From assembly GCA_019314085.1 (NCBI GenBank), contig JAFCZZ010000070.1:1-7254 (forward strand): a stretch of 7,254 nt of DNA, written 5' to 3'. This document shows, piece by piece, positions 1 through 6,865 of the stretch. The notes under the pieces are model-generated. The model saw only the letters and a list, made by a program, of their open reading frames with translations, searched no databases and was not told the DNA's origin. Each line of letters starts with the position of its first letter. The stretch's first letter is position 1. Both the position numbers and the translations under genes were made by a program. The stretch comes from Deltaproteobacteria bacterium (GTDB lineage: Bacteria > Desulfobacterota > Syntrophia > Syntrophales > UBA2210).

Positions 1-165
1 CTGGAATTTGTAGTGATCGGCTGGGATGGGGTCTGCGACGGGGGCGAGGCGGTGCCGTTTGCCGCGGAGTTGATCATGACCCTGCCCGATGAGGTGCTGG
101 GCGATATCCTGGAGCTGTCCAGCGGCAATGCCGAGGCCCCGGAAAAAAACTCCGAGACTTCCTGA
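1..165 (+). CDS. Tail assembly chaperone, short form (gpG-like), 3' end only
   Basis: The gene enters from the left edge in frame 1 and ends at TGA 163-165, so only the last 54 residues are visible. They include FVVIGWDGV near the start, then PFAAEL and LPDEVLGDILEL. This G-W-x-G-V ... P-F ... L-P-x-x-V pattern is the style I associate with phage tail assembly chaperones that lie just upstream of the tape measure gene. In that role the protein binds the tape measure and keeps it soluble while tube subunits assemble. The last codons before the stop contain an in-phase A AAA AAC heptamer at 144-150, and the downstream -1 frame is open, as in the lambda G/GT arrangement. The start codon lies outside the window. 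The assignment rests on position, the frameshift architecture and sequence style; I see no catalytic motif and none is expected. Confidence 0.68.
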   Translation: MEFVVIGWDGVCDGGEAVPFAAELIMTLPDEVLGDILELSSGNAEAPEKNSETS

Positions 166-461
166 TTTGGCAGTCGATTTATAAAACCAGCTGCATCGAG
201 TGCCGGGACAACTACGATGAGGATGACCGGGACCCGCCCTGTGAGGAGCGGGGCTATTGCCCGATTGGCGCGGTGGAGCTGGCGGCTGAAAATCAGGAAG
301 TGCTCGATCTTTACCGGCAGATCAAGCTGCTGGGGGCCGATACGGTGTTTGCCCTGCGCAACCTGCGGCTGACGCCACTGACGGCCGAGGAGCTGATGCA
401 CCGGCTGATGCTGATCGATTCGGTGATCGGCGAAATCCAGCAATCTAACAGGGAGGAATAG
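1..461 (+). CDS. Tail assembly chaperone, long frameshift form (gpGT-like), join(1..150,150..461)
   Basis: A -1 shift at 144-150 would join the upstream frame to an open frame ending at TAG 459-461, adding 103 codons after the slip. The -1 frame is open from 93 (it follows a TGA at 90-92). It has no ATG, GTG or TTG codon before GTG 273, and that GTG lacks a well-placed ribosome binding site (the nearest GAGGAG, 243-248, is 24 bases upstream). Expression by frameshifting therefore explains the frame better than a separate gene. The added part begins LRDFLIWQSIYKTS and carries four cysteines (CX2C-X12-CX5C, codons within 192-260). It continues into a helical stretch with NQEVLDLYRQIKLLGAD and ends ...QQSNREE. 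In lambda the T domain bridges the chaperone-coated tape measure to the tube protein; the same role is inferred here. The TAG lies six bases before the next gene's ATG. Confidence 0.75.
144..150 (+). promoter_or_regulatory. Programmed -1 ribosomal frameshift site, A AAA AAC
   Basis: The zero frame reads GAA AAA AAC at 142-150, so the heptamer A AAA AAC has the exact X XXY YYZ phasing needed for tandem -1 slippage. The zero frame stops five codons later (163-165), and the -1 frame stays open to 461. The +1 frame closes at TAA 182-184. A-rich heptamers are established -1 shift sites; in Escherichia coli A AAA AAG is the stronger version and A AAA AAC is usually weaker, so efficiency cannot be judged from the sequence. 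The run is seven consecutive A residues, so transcriptional slippage is an alternative mechanism. Confidence 0.8.
169..204 (+). promoter_or_regulatory. Possible frameshift-stimulating stem-loop
   Basis: GGCAGTCGAT at 169-178 can pair with ATCGAGTGCC at 195-204, giving nine pairs with a single internal G-G mismatch and a 16-base loop. Three U-G wobbles (166-168 with 205-207) could extend the base of the stem. It lies downstream of the slippery heptamer, where stimulatory structures occur. Its core begins 18 bases after the heptamer (15 with the wobbles), further than the usual 5-9. It may therefore be only a weak stimulator, or coincidental. I found the pairing by eye and calculated no folding energy. 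Confidence 0.4.
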
Positions 462-467
462 GTCGAC

Positions 468-758
468 ATGACGCATTTGACATGGATCGACAGCACGAAC
501 GTGAACCCGGAAAACTTGAACAAGATGGCGCAGGATGCGGATTTAGCACCTGCCGCGTCAACGTTTGCGGGATCTGACGGGCGCACCATCACGCATAACT
601 ACGGGCACACCGCCTACCAGGTGAACATCAACCCGACCGCGGATCCGGCCGGGTTTTTGGGCGAGGTGTGGGTATCGAAAGCGGCCAATACGGTCGTGAT
701 CTACAACAGCGGATCGGCACGCGGCGCGTTTGATTACGTGATTTTACCGCACGCATAA
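468..758 (+). CDS. Small beta-rich phage structural protein, tail-fibre-tip-like
   Basis: A 96-residue protein whose ATG at 468 follows GGGAGGA at 451-457, a slightly long 10-base spacing. The first third contains NVNPENLNKMAQDAD, like the short helix seen near the start of many phage fibre proteins. The rest is beta-rich and contains ITHNYGHTAYQVNINPTAD, GEVWVSKAANTVVIYNSGS and a closing GAFDYVILPHA. That arrangement resembles the compact C-terminal domains of tail fibres and other receptor-binding proteins. There is no signal peptide or membrane segment. It sits between the chaperone and tape measure genes, where a fibre-like domain is not usual. It could be a tail-tube decoration protein, a small fibre or a minor structural protein. 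The family resemblance is by eye and the exact role is unassigned. Confidence 0.72.
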   Translation: MTHLTWIDSTNVNPENLNKMAQDADLAPAASTFAGSDGRTITHNYGHTAYQVNINPTADPAGFLGEVWVSKAANTVVIYNSGSARGAFDYVILPHA

Positions 759-772
759 GCAAGGAGGGGCAG

Positions 773-1108
773 ATGATTTGTGATATCACCATCAACGGGG
801 GCGTGATCGGCTTTGGCGCATTTGACTGCAAGCGGCTGGGACAGGTGGCCGCGCAGTCCGTGGACGTTACCCCGCTGGCCGGACGGCGGCATGCGCGCAT
901 CTGGCTGGATCCGGACGGCACGTATTCGTGCGACCCGCGCCGGCAGCATTACTGGCAGGTGGCGGAGCTGGACGTGCCAGAGCAGGTGTTTTGCCAGGTG
1001 GCGATCGATGACACCGACCCGGACACCGGCGAGCCGATTACCCGGGCTGAGGCAGCACCGCTGGACATCGATGCGGAAGCCATCCAGTTGTGGGAGCTGC
1101 CTGAATGA
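773..1108 (+). CDS. Hypothetical phage protein upstream of tape measure
   Basis: A 111-residue acidic protein starting at ATG 773, five bases after a strong AAGGAGG (761-767). Its TGA (1106-1108) overlaps the tape measure ATG in an ATGA arrangement, so the two are probably translationally coupled. I do not recognise the family. The sequence suggests alternating beta strands: MICDITINGGVIGFGAF at the start, ARIWLDPDGTYSC in the middle, then QHYWQVAELDVPEQVF. The C-terminal half is rich in Asp and Glu and ends with EAIQLWELPE. Three cysteines (residues 3, 19 and 53) precede a fourth at about 74 without CxxC spacing, so metal binding is not indicated. No signal peptide or transmembrane segment is visible. 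Its place in the operon suggests a tail-assembly or minor structural role, which is inference from context only. Confidence 0.75.
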   Translation: MICDITINGGVIGFGAFDCKRLGQVAAQSVDVTPLAGRRHARIWLDPDGTYSCDPRRQHYWQVAELDVPEQVFCQVAIDDTDPDTGEPITRAEAAPLDIDAEAIQLWELPE

Positions 1109-3627
1109 GCACAAAAAATAATGTCATCGGCCTGGAGATCCGCGTAGACGATAAGGGTACGCCCGTAGTGACACAGTTCTCCAAGGGCGTGACCGACAAG
1201 GTGCGTCAGATGAGCGACCGCTCTGTAGGGCACGTCAAAAAGCTGGAGGCCCGCTTCCGTAAGGGGCTGACCAGTGCGGTGGACGGTGTGGGAAAGCGCC
1301 TGGTAAACCTGAAGACCCTGGCGGTGGGAGCGCTGACCGGATGGGGGCTGGCGAAGCTGGCTGAGGGGTTTTTGTGGGTGGGATCGTCCATGGATAACCT
1401 GCAGATCGCCATGGACACCATCACCAAGGGGCGCGGTGAGGAATGGTTTACCGCGATCAATGACTGGGCACTGAAGATGCCGATCAACACGGAAAAGGGC
1501 ATCAAGGCGTTTACCCGGATGCGGGCCATGGGGATGAAACCCACCATCGAACAGATGACGACCCTGGTGGATACCACTGCCGCGCTGGGCGGGCAGGCAG
1601 ATACGTTGGCCGGGATATCAAGGGCGCTTGGCCAGATCAAAACAAAGGGGAAAGTCAGCGCCGAGGAGCTGATGCAGCTCGCGGAGCGCGGGGTGCCGGC
1701 GTACGAAATCTTAAAAGAAAAATTAGGCCTGACCGCCAAACAAATGTGCAATATCGGCAATGAGGCCGTCGATGCGGACAAGGCGATCGCGGCTATCATG
1801 CAGAGCCTGGAGGAGCGGTTCGGCGGTCAGAGTGCCAAGATACAGGAGAAGTTTTCCGGGCTGTGGGAGACGATAAAATCGTACTGGCTGGAATACGAAC
1901 GGCTGGTGATGAGCTCAGGCCTGATGAGTGCGATTGAAACGCAGCTGTCCGGTATTGTGAAAAAGCTTGATGAGATGAAGGCATCCGGGGATCTGGCCGA
2001 GTATGCCCGGCAGGTGTCCGAGGCTGTGACCGGGGCGTTTGAAACGACCGTCAAGTGGCTGAAGGAAACATGGGGCTGGTGGGATAAAAACCGGGAACGG
2101 ATCGGTGAGCTGACCGAAACGGCGGTGGATCTGGCAGCCGAGCTGGGCAAGATCTGGGTGATCAGCAAAGCCATTGCCGGAGTGACGGCGCTGGCCGGGT
2201 TTTTCAGCGGGGTTCAAGTGATCATCAAGGGACTGACGGCCGATGCCGCGCTGCTTAACAAGACCCTGAAGGCCAACGCGGCGATATTGGTATTTTATGG
2301 TGCATACAAGGCCACTGAGTGGGCTGAAGGTATTACGGCGGATGAAGAGCAGACGCGGGCAGATATCGTGGAATTGACGGCGAGACTCGCACGGCAAAAA
2401 AAACTCCTGGCCGAGGAACTGGCCAAACAGACGCCAACCGCATCGGGTGGGGCGCCGGTGGTGGCGCCGGTGGTGGCAGATGGCGCGGTGGCCGCAGCGG
2501 CGGCCGCGGCATCGGCAGCGGTCCAGGCGGCGGCGGATGAAGCCGCCCGGGCGCAGATCCAGGCATCGATTGACGTGGCCACCAGCGACCGGGCCATATT
2601 GAGCCAGAGATTGTCCGACTGGCAGGCGTTTTATGGCGAGTTGGAAGGTATGATCAGCGCCACCGCCGAGGCCGAAAAACGGCATATTACCGAGTTAAAT
2701 GCCCTGTACACCAAGCAGGCCGATTTGAAGCGATCGACGGCCGAGCTAGTCCAGTCGTTGACCGAGTCGCAGATGCCGGACCGGAAGCGGTACGAATCGC
2801 AGAAAAGCGGGTTAAATGATCAGTATACCGAAGCGATGCGGCTGAGCGGGGCCGAGCAGGTGGCGGCGCTGGAAACCTACAAGCAGGCCGTGGCATCCTT
2901 TGCCCGTACGTGGCAGGAAGGGGTGAAGCAAAACGTCGCCACCTTTACCGGGGAGGCCGAGCGCGTGGTGGTCTCGAGCCGGGCGATCATCGAGCAGTCC
3001 GTCTCGGACATCGAGCGGGCCGGCCAGGTCCAGCAGCGCAGCCTGACCGAGCTGGCGGCGGAAAAGCAGCGACAGGTGCAGGCCGACCGCGTATGGGCAC
3101 AGAGCCTGCAGCAGAGCGCGCAGGATACGGCCGGCGAGATCGTCTACCTGCAGGATGCGGTGGCCACGCTGACCAATCAGATCGACCAGCTGCAGACGGT
3201 GCTGGAGTTAGAAGCGATCGATAACGCCACCCCGGTCATCGACCAGATCCGGGGCGAGATTGACGCGTTGCATGCACTGGCAGCAAGACCCATCACCATT
3301 ACCACGATCCGGCGGACCGTGTTTGCAGGCAGCGGTGGCGGGGATGATGGCGCGTCCGAGGGTTCCTACGCGTCCGGTACGGATTACGTGCCGGAAAACG
3401 GCCGGTATTACCTGCACCAGGGGGAAAAAATCCAGCGACGGACCGAGGTCGAGCGGACCAGTCGGCGGGCAGACCGCGGCGCGCGTAAGGCCGCGCCTCA
3501 GCCGGTGGCGGTCGAAAACGTGCATATCCACGTGCCTGAGACCGCAGCCCCTCAGCAGCCGGAGGACTGGCGCTTTATCGTGCGGAATTTTATTCTGCCG
3601 GAGTTAAAGGAGGCGGGTCGTGGCTAA
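1105..3627 (+). CDS. Tail tape measure protein
   Basis: This 840-residue protein sets tail length during assembly and is expected to leave the tail lumen on infection. Residues about 90-275 match the tape-measure N-terminal domain family (TIGR02675-like): SMDNLQIAMDTITKGRG, ISRALGQIKTKGKVSAEELM, then QLAERGVPAYEILKEKLGLT. Hydrophobic stretches lie near 69-92 and 348-402, as expected for a protein that may later insert into the host membrane. An Ala/Pro/Val-rich linker at 443-490 is followed by long helical, probably coiled-coil segments (about 500-710). Near the C-terminus, GTDYVPENGRYYLHQGEKI (758-776) is a conserved tape-measure tail motif. ATG 1105 is chosen for GGGAG at 1092-1096 and the 4-base overlap with the previous gene. 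At about 0.15 nm per residue the protein predicts a tail near 125 nm, if it is unprocessed and the tail is siphovirus-like. Confidence 0.93.
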   Translation: MSTKNNVIGLEIRVDDKGTPVVTQFSKGVTDKVRQMSDRSVGHVKKLEARFRKGLTSAVDGVGKRLVNLKTLAVGALTGWGLAKLAEGFLWVGSSMDNLQIAMDTITKGRGEEWFTAINDWALKMPINTEKGIKAFTRMRAMGMKPTIEQMTTLVDTTAALGGQADTLAGISRALGQIKTKGKVSAEELMQLAERGVPAYEILKEKLGLTAKQMCNIGNEAVDADKAIAAIMQSLEERFGGQSAKIQEKFSGLWETIKSYWLEYERLVMSSGLMSAIETQLSGIVKKLDEMKASGDLAEYARQVSEAVTGAFETTVKWLKETWGWWDKNRERIGELTETAVDLAAELGKIWVISKAIAGVTALAGFFSGVQVIIKGLTADAALLNKTLKANAAILVFYGAYKATEWAEGITADEEQTRADIVELTARLARQKKLLAEELAKQTPTASGGAPVVAPVVADGAVAAAAAAASAAVQAAADEAARAQIQASIDVATSDRAILSQRLSDWQAFYGELEGMISATAEAEKRHITELNALYTKQADLKRSTAELVQSLTESQMPDRKRYESQKSGLNDQYTEAMRLSGAEQVAALETYKQAVASFARTWQEGVKQNVATFTGEAERVVVSSRAIIEQSVSDIERAGQVQQRSLTELAAEKQRQVQADRVWAQSLQQSAQDTAGEIVYLQDAVATLTNQIDQLQTVLELEAIDNATPVIDQIRGEIDALHALAARPITITTIRRTVFAGSGGGDDGASEGSYASGTDYVPENGRYYLHQGEKIQRRTEVERTSRRADRGARKAAPQPVAVENVHIHVPETAAPQQPEDWRFIVRNFILPELKEAGRG
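2451..2474 (+). repeat. Two-copy 12-base tandem repeat in tape measure linker
   Basis: GGCGCCGGTGGT occurs twice in direct succession and encodes the repeated A-P-V-V of the linker. It opens a strongly GC-rich, Ala-coding stretch reaching about 2560. Such a repeat could expand or contract by replication slippage, in steps of four residues, changing the tape measure's length. It is too short to be anything mobile. Confidence 0.75.
3606..3613 (+). promoter_or_regulatory. Ribosome binding site fixing the GTG start of the Dit-like gene
   Basis: AAAGGAGG lies inside the last codons of the tape measure gene, six bases before GTG 3620. This near-perfect Shine-Dalgarno sequence supports the GTG start and the 8-base overlap with the tape measure gene. 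Confidence 0.85.
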
Positions 3628-3991
3628 CATCATATTTACCCTGGACGCTGAGACCTTCACCTTTTCCCGCGGCCGGAGCTATACGCTGGATGACCCGGCG
3701 ACCGTAGGCGTGGTGGTCGATTATTCGGACGGCGGGCAGCTGTACGCCTATGACAAGGGTATCGAAGAGCAGTTTTTCAACCTGGCCTTTGACGGCCTGA
3801 CCGATACGGATGCGGCCAACGTGGCTGGTTGGGTCTCGAATGTCTGCGTGGGGCCGAAAAACCCGTTTATCTATACGGACGAGGATTCGGTGGATTACAC
3901 GGTGCGGTGCCTGGATGTGAAAACCCCGCTCAAAAAGGTGAAACACAACTACTGGACCGGGACCATCCATCTGCGGGAGGAGATCAGCTGA
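3620..3991 (+). CDS. Dit-like distal tail protein
   Basis: A 123-residue protein that begins with GTG and overlaps the tape measure end by 8 bases. It is rich in predicted beta strand: an N-terminal IIFTLDAETFTFSRGRSYTL, then FFNLAFDGLTDTDAANVAGWVSNVCVGPKNPF, then a tail ending NYWTGTIHLREE. The pattern of an L-x-F-x-G-L-T segment, a helix, a short D-x-D turn and final strands is typical of small distal tail proteins that sit between tube and hub. Their position just after the tape measure gene and before a large hub gene is also typical. Its expected role is a ring at the tail tip that docks the hub. The stop codon shares one base with the next gene's ATG (TGATG), implying coupled translation. 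Family identity is by pattern and position; a tube-terminating protein is the main alternative. Confidence 0.7.
   Translation: MANIIFTLDAETFTFSRGRSYTLDDPATVGVVVDYSDGGQLYAYDKGIEEQFFNLAFDGLTDTDAANVAGWVSNVCVGPKNPFIYTDEDSVDYTVRCLDVKTPLKKVKHNYWTGTIHLREEIS
3975..3982 (+). promoter_or_regulatory. Ribosome binding site fixing the hub start at 3991
   Basis: GGGAGGAG ends eight bases before ATG 3991. The hub reading frame stays open further upstream, to an ATG at 3829, but that start lies inside the Dit-like gene and would add 54 residues that look like an out-of-frame translation. This site and the TGATG junction make 3991 the better start. Confidence 0.85.
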
Positions 3992-6864
3992 TGAAGACTT
4001 TTAACAGCGCATTTAACGCGGAGCGCGCCAAGCGGGGCACCGCGCCGATGAATCTGATCGAATTCGGGTTTACGGCACCGGTGCGGGTATCTGATCGGGA
4101 TGTGGCGGTGCCACAATCTGAAGACTATACCGAATATCCGAAAACGGATCCGGCCGGGCGGTTTGCGGTGTCGATGCATGAGATTATCGTAACGGCCCTG
4201 GCCGGTGCTGACGTGTGTTTCCTCTGCCAAGATTTCGGGGCCGGCTATTTCGGTGACGATTTTACCCATTACGTGCATTACAAACGGACAGATTCCGTAG
4301 GATATGGCAGGTGCATCATCTGGGGCATGGGGAACGACGGCACAAAGCGGTGCAATGACCAGTCAGACTATCTGTCCGTTTCAGTGAACGAGTATTTTGG
4401 GGGTGAGAAAATCACGATCGGCGAGTACTGCAACGTAGACGTAGCCTGCCTTGACCATGCAGTCACCGGCTACTGGCTCAAGATCAGTCGCGATGATGCC
4501 ACCGGCGATTACGGCACGTTGACAGTCACTGTGTATTCAGACCCAGGGTATTCGCAGGTGGTGGATACGATGGCAGTAACGCTTCAAGCCCGCAAGGATT
4601 TCCGCTATCTGTACGGCGCAAGCTCAGCCAAATACACCTCAAGCAGCGACAGCTGGACCGGCATGATCTCTCATCTATCCGTCAGCGGGCTTAAAAGCTA
4701 TTCAGGCATAACCAAATCCTGGGGCTATATCGACACGGGGGATCCAGTCGCCGGGCTGATGCCGGCCGTGACTATCCCGGACGTGCAGCTGCAATTAATT
4801 AATTCGACAGCCAGCCGGTTTTCGGATAATTTTGCGTCCGAGCCGCCCGAGTCGATCGAGGTGACGCTGTATCAGTATTTTGCCGGGCTGGCGTATGACG
4901 AAAAAGAGACCCTGTTCAAGGGCATTATCAGCGGACATCCGGAATATGATGAGCGGGTGTGCATGCTGCGCCTGCGCGGCATTATGGACCGATACAACCG
5001 GCTGATCGGAGACGACCTGATCATCAGCGCCGATGATTACGCCAGCGCGGATCCGGACGATATTGGCAAAATGCGCAACATCGGCTACGGGGACCTGACG
5101 CGGATTCCGTGCCGGGCTCTGAAAGCCGGCTGCATCGATACGCTGCGAGACGATCTGGATGCCAGTGCGGTGAGCTTTTTTGTGAGCCTCGGATCCAAGG
5201 CGGCCTACCCGAGCGGGACGGTGGTGGTGCAGATCGATGATGAGCAGATCTCCGGCACCTACGCGCCGGCGACCGGGCAGTTTACGAGCTGTACCCGGGG
5301 ATATAACTCGACGACGGCGGTGGCGCACGACGCCGGGGCCAAAGTGGCCGAGGTGCTGACCGAGTACGTGTATGAGATTTTTTCCCATCCGGCAAAGAGC
5401 ATCGGCGATGTGCGGGTGGGTGGGGTCAAAGTAACCTCCGGATATACGGCATACACCGGTCAGAGCGGGGACGAGCTGACGGGGTATGAAGATACTGCGG
5501 TGGTAAAATTTACGGCGCTGCCGACGCTGAAAAAACAGGTCAATGTGGAGATCGATGACGGCATTGAAGTATCGGATAATATCGGCATGTCTGTGGCCAA
5601 TGCGTCCAAATCGATCTATCCGAGCGGTGCCGGAGGTTCCGGAACCCCCGCAAATATTATCGACGGGTCTGAGACCACCGGGTGCGACCTTTCGAGCGGC
5701 CAGAGCTGCTATGCCACGTTTCCGAGTACCAGTTATGGCGCCGTGCAGAAGCAGTATGCGCATGCCCGGCTCGCGCGGACTGATGGGGTCGACGGATGGT
5801 TCACTGTCAGTGGCGGCTGGTCACCATCGTCCGTGTGGATCAGCACGACGGCCGATTACCGCTTCAGCAAAACGGGGGGGAACTGGGGCGATTCCATTAC
5901 TTTTAAGGCGCCAACAGGTACGAGCCGAAAAGTATATGAGGTGTATCGAAAAGAGGTGGAATATACGCCAACGGTGACCAAAACCGGTGCCGCAAGCAGA
6001 AGTGGATCACTCGGTATCACCGGCAACTCCACGGCCGATACTGTGATCGGCGGCCAGGTGACGGCAGACGCCGAGGGCCTGCCTGATGACGCCTCCGGGT
6101 CGATCACCGGCACGGCATCGGCGCTGATCGAACGGTGCGACCATGTATTCCGGCACCTGTGGACCAGCCGCCTTTCGGGGCCATCGGCGGATATCGACAG
6201 CACCTCCTTTACGGCGGCCGGCACGTTTTACAGCACCAACAGCTACGCTTTCGCCTGTTTGCTGGCCCAGCCGGTCCGGGCCACGGATCTGCTGGCGCGC
6301 CTGGCGTTCCAGTGCCGGAGCCGCTTTTTGGTCACCCCGGCCGGCAAGGCGCGTCTGATCGTACGCCAGACCGGACAGAGCAGCGCCAAGTCCATCGCCA
6401 AGGCGGCCGTTCGGCAGGGCACGATGGGGATGCGTCGCAGTGCGTCGAGCGGCCTGGTCAACGCGTTTAACCTGTATTCCAATCTGGATCATAGCGCCGG
6501 GACCGCTGCTGCCGAGGCATTCAGCGCGGTAAAGGCGTTTTCCGACAGCACGAGCATCTCAACCTACGGCCGCCGGGAGCCGACCGACCCGGCCGTGTTT
6601 TATTTTGAGGCCGTAGCCGATGCCACAATGGCCGCCCACGTGGGTGCCTTTTACCTGGCCTGGCACAAAGACGTGCGCAAGATGCCGATTTTTTCAGTCT
6701 TCCTGGACAACGCGGAAATCGAGCCGGGCGATATCATCGACATCACCCACGACCTGGACCGTATGTCATCGTTCACGGCCGAGGTGCTGCAGATCTGCCA
6801 CCAGCCGGGATCGGCCCGGCAGCAGGTGACCGATCATTTAAAAATTTATACTGAGGAGAACTGA
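3991..6864 (+). CDS. Tail hub / tail tip protein with extra beta-rich modules
   Basis: A 957-residue protein expected to form the tail-tip hub and to touch the host surface. Hub-like parts are VRVSDRDVAV (31-40), then VTIPDVQLQLINST with a strand-rich region ending LFKGIISG (260-314). At 413-447 a conserved-looking stretch reads VQIDDEQISGTY and CTRGYNSTTAVAH, followed by YVYEIFSHPAKSIGDVRVGGVKV (459-481). The final third (about 685-957) resembles phage hub C-terminal regions, with ERCDHVFRHLW, LLARLAFQCRSRFLVTPAGKARL and EIEPGDIIDITH. Two segments look like additions: residues about 56-240 (lectin-like) and about 545-660 (discoidin-like). No signal peptide or protease motif is seen. Ten or more cysteines are present, several in the first insertion. 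The general hub role is likely; the receptor-binding role of the modules is inferred. Confidence 0.8.
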   Translation: MKTFNSAFNAERAKRGTAPMNLIEFGFTAPVRVSDRDVAVPQSEDYTEYPKTDPAGRFAVSMHEIIVTALAGADVCFLCQDFGAGYFGDDFTHYVHYKRTDSVGYGRCIIWGMGNDGTKRCNDQSDYLSVSVNEYFGGEKITIGEYCNVDVACLDHAVTGYWLKISRDDATGDYGTLTVTVYSDPGYSQVVDTMAVTLQARKDFRYLYGASSAKYTSSSDSWTGMISHLSVSGLKSYSGITKSWGYIDTGDPVAGLMPAVTIPDVQLQLINSTASRFSDNFASEPPESIEVTLYQYFAGLAYDEKETLFKGIISGHPEYDERVCMLRLRGIMDRYNRLIGDDLIISADDYASADPDDIGKMRNIGYGDLTRIPCRALKAGCIDTLRDDLDASAVSFFVSLGSKAAYPSGTVVVQIDDEQISGTYAPATGQFTSCTRGYNSTTAVAHDAGAKVAEVLTEYVYEIFSHPAKSIGDVRVGGVKVTSGYTAYTGQSGDELTGYEDTAVVKFTALPTLKKQVNVEIDDGIEVSDNIGMSVANASKSIYPSGAGGSGTPANIIDGSETTGCDLSSGQSCYATFPSTSYGAVQKQYAHARLARTDGVDGWFTVSGGWSPSSVWISTTADYRFSKTGGNWGDSITFKAPTGTSRKVYEVYRKEVEYTPTVTKTGAASRSGSLGITGNSTADTVIGGQVTADAEGLPDDASGSITGTASALIERCDHVFRHLWTSRLSGPSADIDSTSFTAAGTFYSTNSYAFACLLAQPVRATDLLARLAFQCRSRFLVTPAGKARLIVRQTGQSSAKSIAKAAVRQGTMGMRRSASSGLVNAFNLYSNLDHSAGTAAAEAFSAVKAFSDSTSISTYGRREPTDPAVFYFEAVADATMAAHVGAFYLAWHKDVRKMPIFSVFLDNAEIEPGDIIDITHDLDRMSSFTAEVLQICHQPGSARQQVTDHLKIYTEEN

Positions 6865-6865
6865 T

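Noticed and set aside
273..461. Separate 62-residue gene starting at GTG 273
   Set aside because: No well-placed ribosome binding site, and the same frame is open back to 93 and joined to the chaperone by a phased slippery heptamer. It is better read as the tail of the frameshift product.
813..1121. 102-codon + strand frame overlapping the small gene upstream of the tape measure
   Set aside because: Its product is a Trp/Arg/Ser-rich out-of-frame translation, and the 773 frame has the Shine-Dalgarno site and the ATGA junction.
1915..2685. 256-codon open frame on the minus strand
   Set aside because: Antisense shadow of the tape measure gene with compositionally biased translation and no domain or ribosome binding site support.
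3829..3990. 54-residue N-terminal extension of the hub from ATG 3829
   Set aside because: It lies entirely within the Dit-like gene in another frame, has no good ribosome binding site, and the extra residues look like random translation. ATG 3991 has a strong site and the TGATG junction.
4791..4804. AT-rich AATTAATTAATT tract as a promoter or integration site
   Set aside because: It is a short repeat within the hub coding sequence (Q-L-I-N codons) with no -35/-10 pair and no repeated flanks.
5635..5646. Perfect 12-base palindrome GGTTCCGGAACC as a terminator or operator
   Set aside because: It is inside the hub coding sequence, has no loop or T-run, and encodes the Gly/Ser/Thr hinge. Coding bias is sufficient explanation.
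4795..5763. 322-codon open frame on the minus strand
   Set aside because: It is opposite the hub gene, rich in His, Arg and Gly as expected of antisense GC-rich codons, has no recognisable domain, and all credible genes here are on the + strand.
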